NCBI GenBank assembly: GCA_016781775.1
Contig: JADDPR010000471.1
Location: forward strand, 2,376-9,733
Origin: Rubrobacter sp.
GTDB taxonomy: Bacteria; Actinomycetota; Rubrobacteria; Rubrobacterales; Rubrobacteraceae
Direction of reading: 5' to 3'
DNA length: 7,358 bases
Of the stretch, positions 5,038 through 7,358 are shown piece after piece. The notes under the pieces are model-generated. The model worked only from the letters and a program-made list of their open reading frames with translations. It had not been told where the DNA came from and did not search any database. The position numbers and the translations under genes are program-made. Every line of letters starts with the position of its first letter. Within the stretch, counting starts at the first letter, position 1.

Positions 5038-5382
5038 GCCGGAAACTCGCCTCCTTCGGATGGCTTGCCCTTTAAGTAGCAACGTACCCGACGCCCCGCG
5101 CCACGAAACCCCGTCAGAAACTTTTCTTGCATAACGCGGTGCCGCACCGGCCTCATGCTAGGCGTCGACCAACACCCGCAAGCACCCGGGCGCCGAGAAC
5201 GCGCGGGTAGCCTTGAGGGCGGAGGGGGGGCGGGCTTGGCTGAGGCAGAGGGAGGTGCCCCGTGGGCCACCTATATTGGAGGTCCCGGCCGGTACCTCGG
5301 CGTGCCCCGAACGACTGGCGAGGCCGAACCGTGCTATATGTTGGGAGGCCTGAAACGATACCCGGGAACCCCGGAGGAGCGC
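5038..5382. other. Divergent intergenic region with several hairpins
   Basis: No convincing gene is seen in these 345 bases. They hold the ribosome site of the small minus-strand gene (5050-5056) and a CGGTG/CACCG hairpin (5137-5149). Two adjacent hairpins lie on the DUF255 side: GGTGCCC with GGGcCACC (5254-5271), and GAGGTcCC with GGtACCTC around a GGCC loop (5279-5298). Two AT-rich words that could be -10 elements for the plus-strand gene are TATATT (5272-5277) and TATATG (5335-5340), both without a clear -35. The reading frame of the DUF255 gene is open back through 5272, with in-frame GTG (5302) and ATG (5338) upstream of the chosen start. Confidence 0.45.
5254..5298 (+). promoter_or_regulatory. 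Tandem hairpins upstream of the DUF255 gene
   Basis: Two neighbouring stem-loops flank TATATTG. The first has seven pairs with one bulged C (5254-5271). The second has five outer pairs, a C-U mismatch and two inner pairs around GGCC (5279-5298). A GGAGG (5278-5282) falls in the left arm of the second. They could be a leader RNA element or protein-binding sites; no known riboswitch was recognised. GC-rich sequence forms such stems often. Confidence 0.3.
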
Positions 5383-7358
5383 ATGCCTAACCGGTTGGAG
5401 AACGAGACAAGCCCTTACCTGTTGCAGCACAAGGACAACCCCGTGGACTGGTACCCGTGGGGGGAGGAGGCCTTCGAGAAGGCCAAGGCCGAGGATAAGC
5501 CCGTGCTCTTGAGCGTCGGCTACTCGGCGTGCCACTGGTGTCACGTGATGGAGCGGGAGTCCTTCGAGAACGAGGAGACGGCGAGGCTCATGAACGAGGG
5601 CTTCGTCAACATAAAGGTCGACCGTGAGGAGCGGCCGGACGTCGACTCCATCTACATGGCCGCCACCCAGGCGATGACGCGCCACGGCGGCTGGCCGATG
5701 ACGGTCTTTATGACCCCCGACGGCGCGCCGTTCTACGCCGGCACCTACTTCCCGCCCGTGCCGAGCCGCGGGATGCCGGCCTTCGGGCAGGTCCTCGAGA
5801 GCCTCTCCGACGCCTACAAGAACCGACGCGACGAGGTCTTGAAGAGCGCCGAGGGGGTCCGCGAGTACCTCCAGGCGACGAGCAACACCTCCATCCCCCA
5901 GACCGGGCTCTCGGAGGGGCTCCTCGACGACGCGGCGAACTCGCTCGTCGGGCAGCTCGACAACCGCTTCGGCGGCTTCGGCGGGGCGCCGAAGTTCCCC
6001 CAGGCGATGAACCTGGAGGTGCTGCTCCGCCACCATGCGAGGACCGGCGACCGGGCGGCGCTCTCGGGGCTCGAGCTGACCCTCAGGGGCATGGCGAACG
6101 GCGGCATCTACGACCAGCTAGGCGGGGGCTTCGCCCGCTACTCCGTCGACGAGTACTGGCTCGTCCCGCACTTCGAGAAGATGCTCTACGACAACGCCCT
6201 GCTCGCGCGGCTGTACCTCGAGGCTTACGAGGCGACGGGCGATGAGTTCTACCGCAGGATCGCCATCGAGACCCTCGACTACCTCCTGCGCGACATGACC
6301 TCTCCCGAGGGGGGCTTCTACTCGGCAGAGGACGCGGACTCCGAGGGCGAGGAGGGGAAGTTCTACGTGTGGACGCCCGGGGAGATCGAGGCGGCGCTCG
6401 AGCCCGAGGAGGCGAGGCTCGCCATGCGATTCTGGGACGTCACCGAAAGAGGCAACTTCGAAGGGAACAACATCCTCAACGTCCCCCGCCCGCCCGAGGT
6501 GGTCGCCCGGGAGTTCGACCTCTCGACCGAGGAGCTCGCGGAGAGAATAGAGGGCATCCGGGCGAAGCTCTACGAGGTGCGCGAGGGGCGGGTCCGCCCC
6601 GGGCGGGACGAGAAGGTCCTCGCCGCCTGGAACGGGCTGGCGCTGCGTGCCTTCGCGCTCGCCGCGCGCGTCCTGCCGGAGCGCGAGGACTACCTCGACG
6701 CCGCCCGCAAGAACGCCGGGTTCCTTTTAGAGAAGATGAGGGAGGACGGGCGGCTCCACCGCTCGTTCAAGGACGGTCGGGCCCGGTTCAACGGGTACCT
6801 GGAGGACTACGCCTGCGTAGCCGACGGCCTCGTCTCCCTGTACGAGGCGACCTTCGAGCGGCGTTGGATCGAGGAGGCCCGGGACCTCGCCGACGCGATG
6901 CTCGAGCTCTTCTGGGACGACGAGAGGGGCGCGTTCTACGATACCCCCTCCGACCACGAGGAGCTCGTCACCCGCCCGCGCGACGTCTACGACAGCGCCG
7001 CGCCCTCGGGCAACTCGGTCGCCGTGGAAGTCCTCGTGAGGCTCTCTGTTATTTTGGAGCGGGAGGACTACCGGGAGCGGGCCGGGACCGTTCTGGAGGA
7101 CCTCAGCGGTGGGATGGCCCAGATTCCGGGCGCCTTCGGGAGGCTCCTCGCCGCGCTCGACTTCTACCTCTCCCAGCCTTACGAGGTCGCCATCGTCGGC
7201 GAGCCCGAGGCCCCGGATACCCGCGCGCTGGCCGAGGCCGCGTTCTCGGGCTACAAGCCGAACAAGGTCGTCGTGGGGGCCCCCGAGGGGGACGAGGATG
7301 CGGTGGCGCTCATACCGCTCCTCGCCGAGCGCCCGACGAGGGGCGGCAAGGCGACCGC
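5383..7358 (+). CDS. DUF255 (YyaL/SPATA20-type) thioredoxin-fold plus alpha/alpha-barrel protein, 3' end cut
   Basis: Member of the widespread family known as DUF255 or Thioredox_DsbH, related to Bacillus YyaL and animal SPATA20. Its biochemical function is not settled. 658 codons are visible. The N-terminal thioredoxin-like domain (about 1-165) opens with the family signature NRLENETSPYLLQHKDNPVDW and has the redox pair C50-H-W-C53 in SACHWCHVM, with the cis-proline at W104-P105. The rest is a six-hairpin (alpha/alpha) toroid related to sugar epimerases and glycosidases, with family blocks GGIYDQLGGGF (240-250), VPHFEKMLYDN (261-271), SAEDADSEGEEGKFYVW (314-330), DEKVLAAWNGL (409-419) and SGNSVA (542-547). 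The window stops just where homologues carry a short C-terminal Cys-containing segment, so only a few dozen residues are missing. No signal peptide is seen, so it is probably cytosolic. ATG 5383 has GGAGGAG upstream and matches the family start; in-frame starts at 5302 and 5338 are less likely. Confidence 0.95.
   Translation, partial: MPNRLENETSPYLLQHKDNPVDWYPWGEEAFEKAKAEDKPVLLSVGYSACHWCHVMERESFENEETARLMNEGFVNIKVDREERPDVDSIYMAATQAMTRHGGWPMTVFMTPDGAPFYAGTYFPPVPSRGMPAFGQVLESLSDAYKNRRDEVLKSAEGVREYLQATSNTSIPQTGLSEGLLDDAANSLVGQLDNRFGGFGGAPKFPQAMNLEVLLRHHARTGDRAALSGLELTLRGMANGGIYDQLGGGFARYSVDEYWLVPHFEKMLYDNALLARLYLEAYEATGDEFYRRIAIETLDYLLRDMTSPEGGFYSAEDADSEGEEGKFYVWTPGEIEAALEPEEARLAMRFWDVTERGNFEGNNILNVPRPPEVVAREFDLSTEELAERIEGIRAKLYEVREGRVRPGRDEKVLAAWNGLALRAFALAARVLPEREDYLDAARKNAGFLLEKMREDGRLHRSFKDGRARFNGYLEDYACVADGLVSLYEATFERRWIEEARDLADAMLELFWDDERGAFYDTPSDHEELVTRPRDVYDSAAPSGNSVAVEVLVRLSVILEREDYRERAGTVLEDLSGGMAQIPGAFGRLLAALDFYLSQPYEVAIVGEPEAPDTRALAEAAFSGYKPNKVVVGAPEGDEDAVALIPLLAERPTRGGKAT

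Noticed and set aside
5038..5382. A tRNA, 6S-like or known riboswitch RNA in the divergent spacer
   Set aside because: No cloverleaf, CCA end or known conserved riboswitch core could be found by eye; only local GC-rich stems.
5158..6036. A 292-codon open frame on the minus strand
   Set aside because: It is antisense to the start of the DUF255 gene, with low-complexity Val/Leu/Arg/His-rich translation and no motif.
1..7358. CRISPR array, insertion sequence or defence island
   Set aside because: No regularly spaced repeats, transposase motifs, terminal repeats or defence-type proteins were seen on either strand.

Overview
This is a roughly 70% G+C stretch of bacterial chromosome with GTG starts, purine-rich Shine-Dalgarno sites and actinobacterial-looking proteins. 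The gene content (thermitase-like subtilase, animal-type class I aldolase, DUF255 thioredoxin-fold protein, actinobacterial LAS-type metallopeptidase-like protein) suggests a deep-branching actinobacterium, perhaps Rubrobacter-like. That placement is inference only. No mobile element, tRNA, rRNA, prophage gene or CRISPR array was seen. This looks like ordinary chromosome with a few unusual proteins and leader regions.

Layout, left to right: (1) a secreted S8 subtilisin-like protease on the minus strand (1-1254), running off the left edge in a proline-rich linker; (2) a small glutaredoxin/GST-N-like thiol protein, minus strand (1506-1754); (3) divergent from it, a membrane-anchored or secreted LAS/M15-type zinc peptidase-like protein, plus strand (1940-2653); (4) convergent with that, an arginase-family protein with a rebuilt active site, minus strand (2753-3640), apparently translated from a leaderless mRNA; (5) a complete class I fructose-bisphosphate aldolase, minus strand (3752-4774); (6) a 50-residue, highly charged unrecognised protein, minus strand (4885-5037), followed by a good intrinsic terminator; (7) divergent from it, a DUF255/YyaL/SPATA20-type protein, plus strand (5383 to the right edge), missing only its C-terminal end.

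The genes do not form one operon. Most are separated by more than 100 bases, and hairpins sit after the small ORF, the aldolase and the glutaredoxin gene. Loose themes are extracytoplasmic proteolysis or wall turnover (1, 3), thiol/thioredoxin-fold chemistry (2, 7) and central metabolism (5). The points most worth a second look are the arginase-family protein, which keeps only part of the Mn2 site and has lost the known arginine-reading residues; the leaderless promoter shared in sequence with the plus-strand peptidase promoter region; the overlapping helices in the protease leader; and the structured, internally repeated leader of the DUF255 gene.
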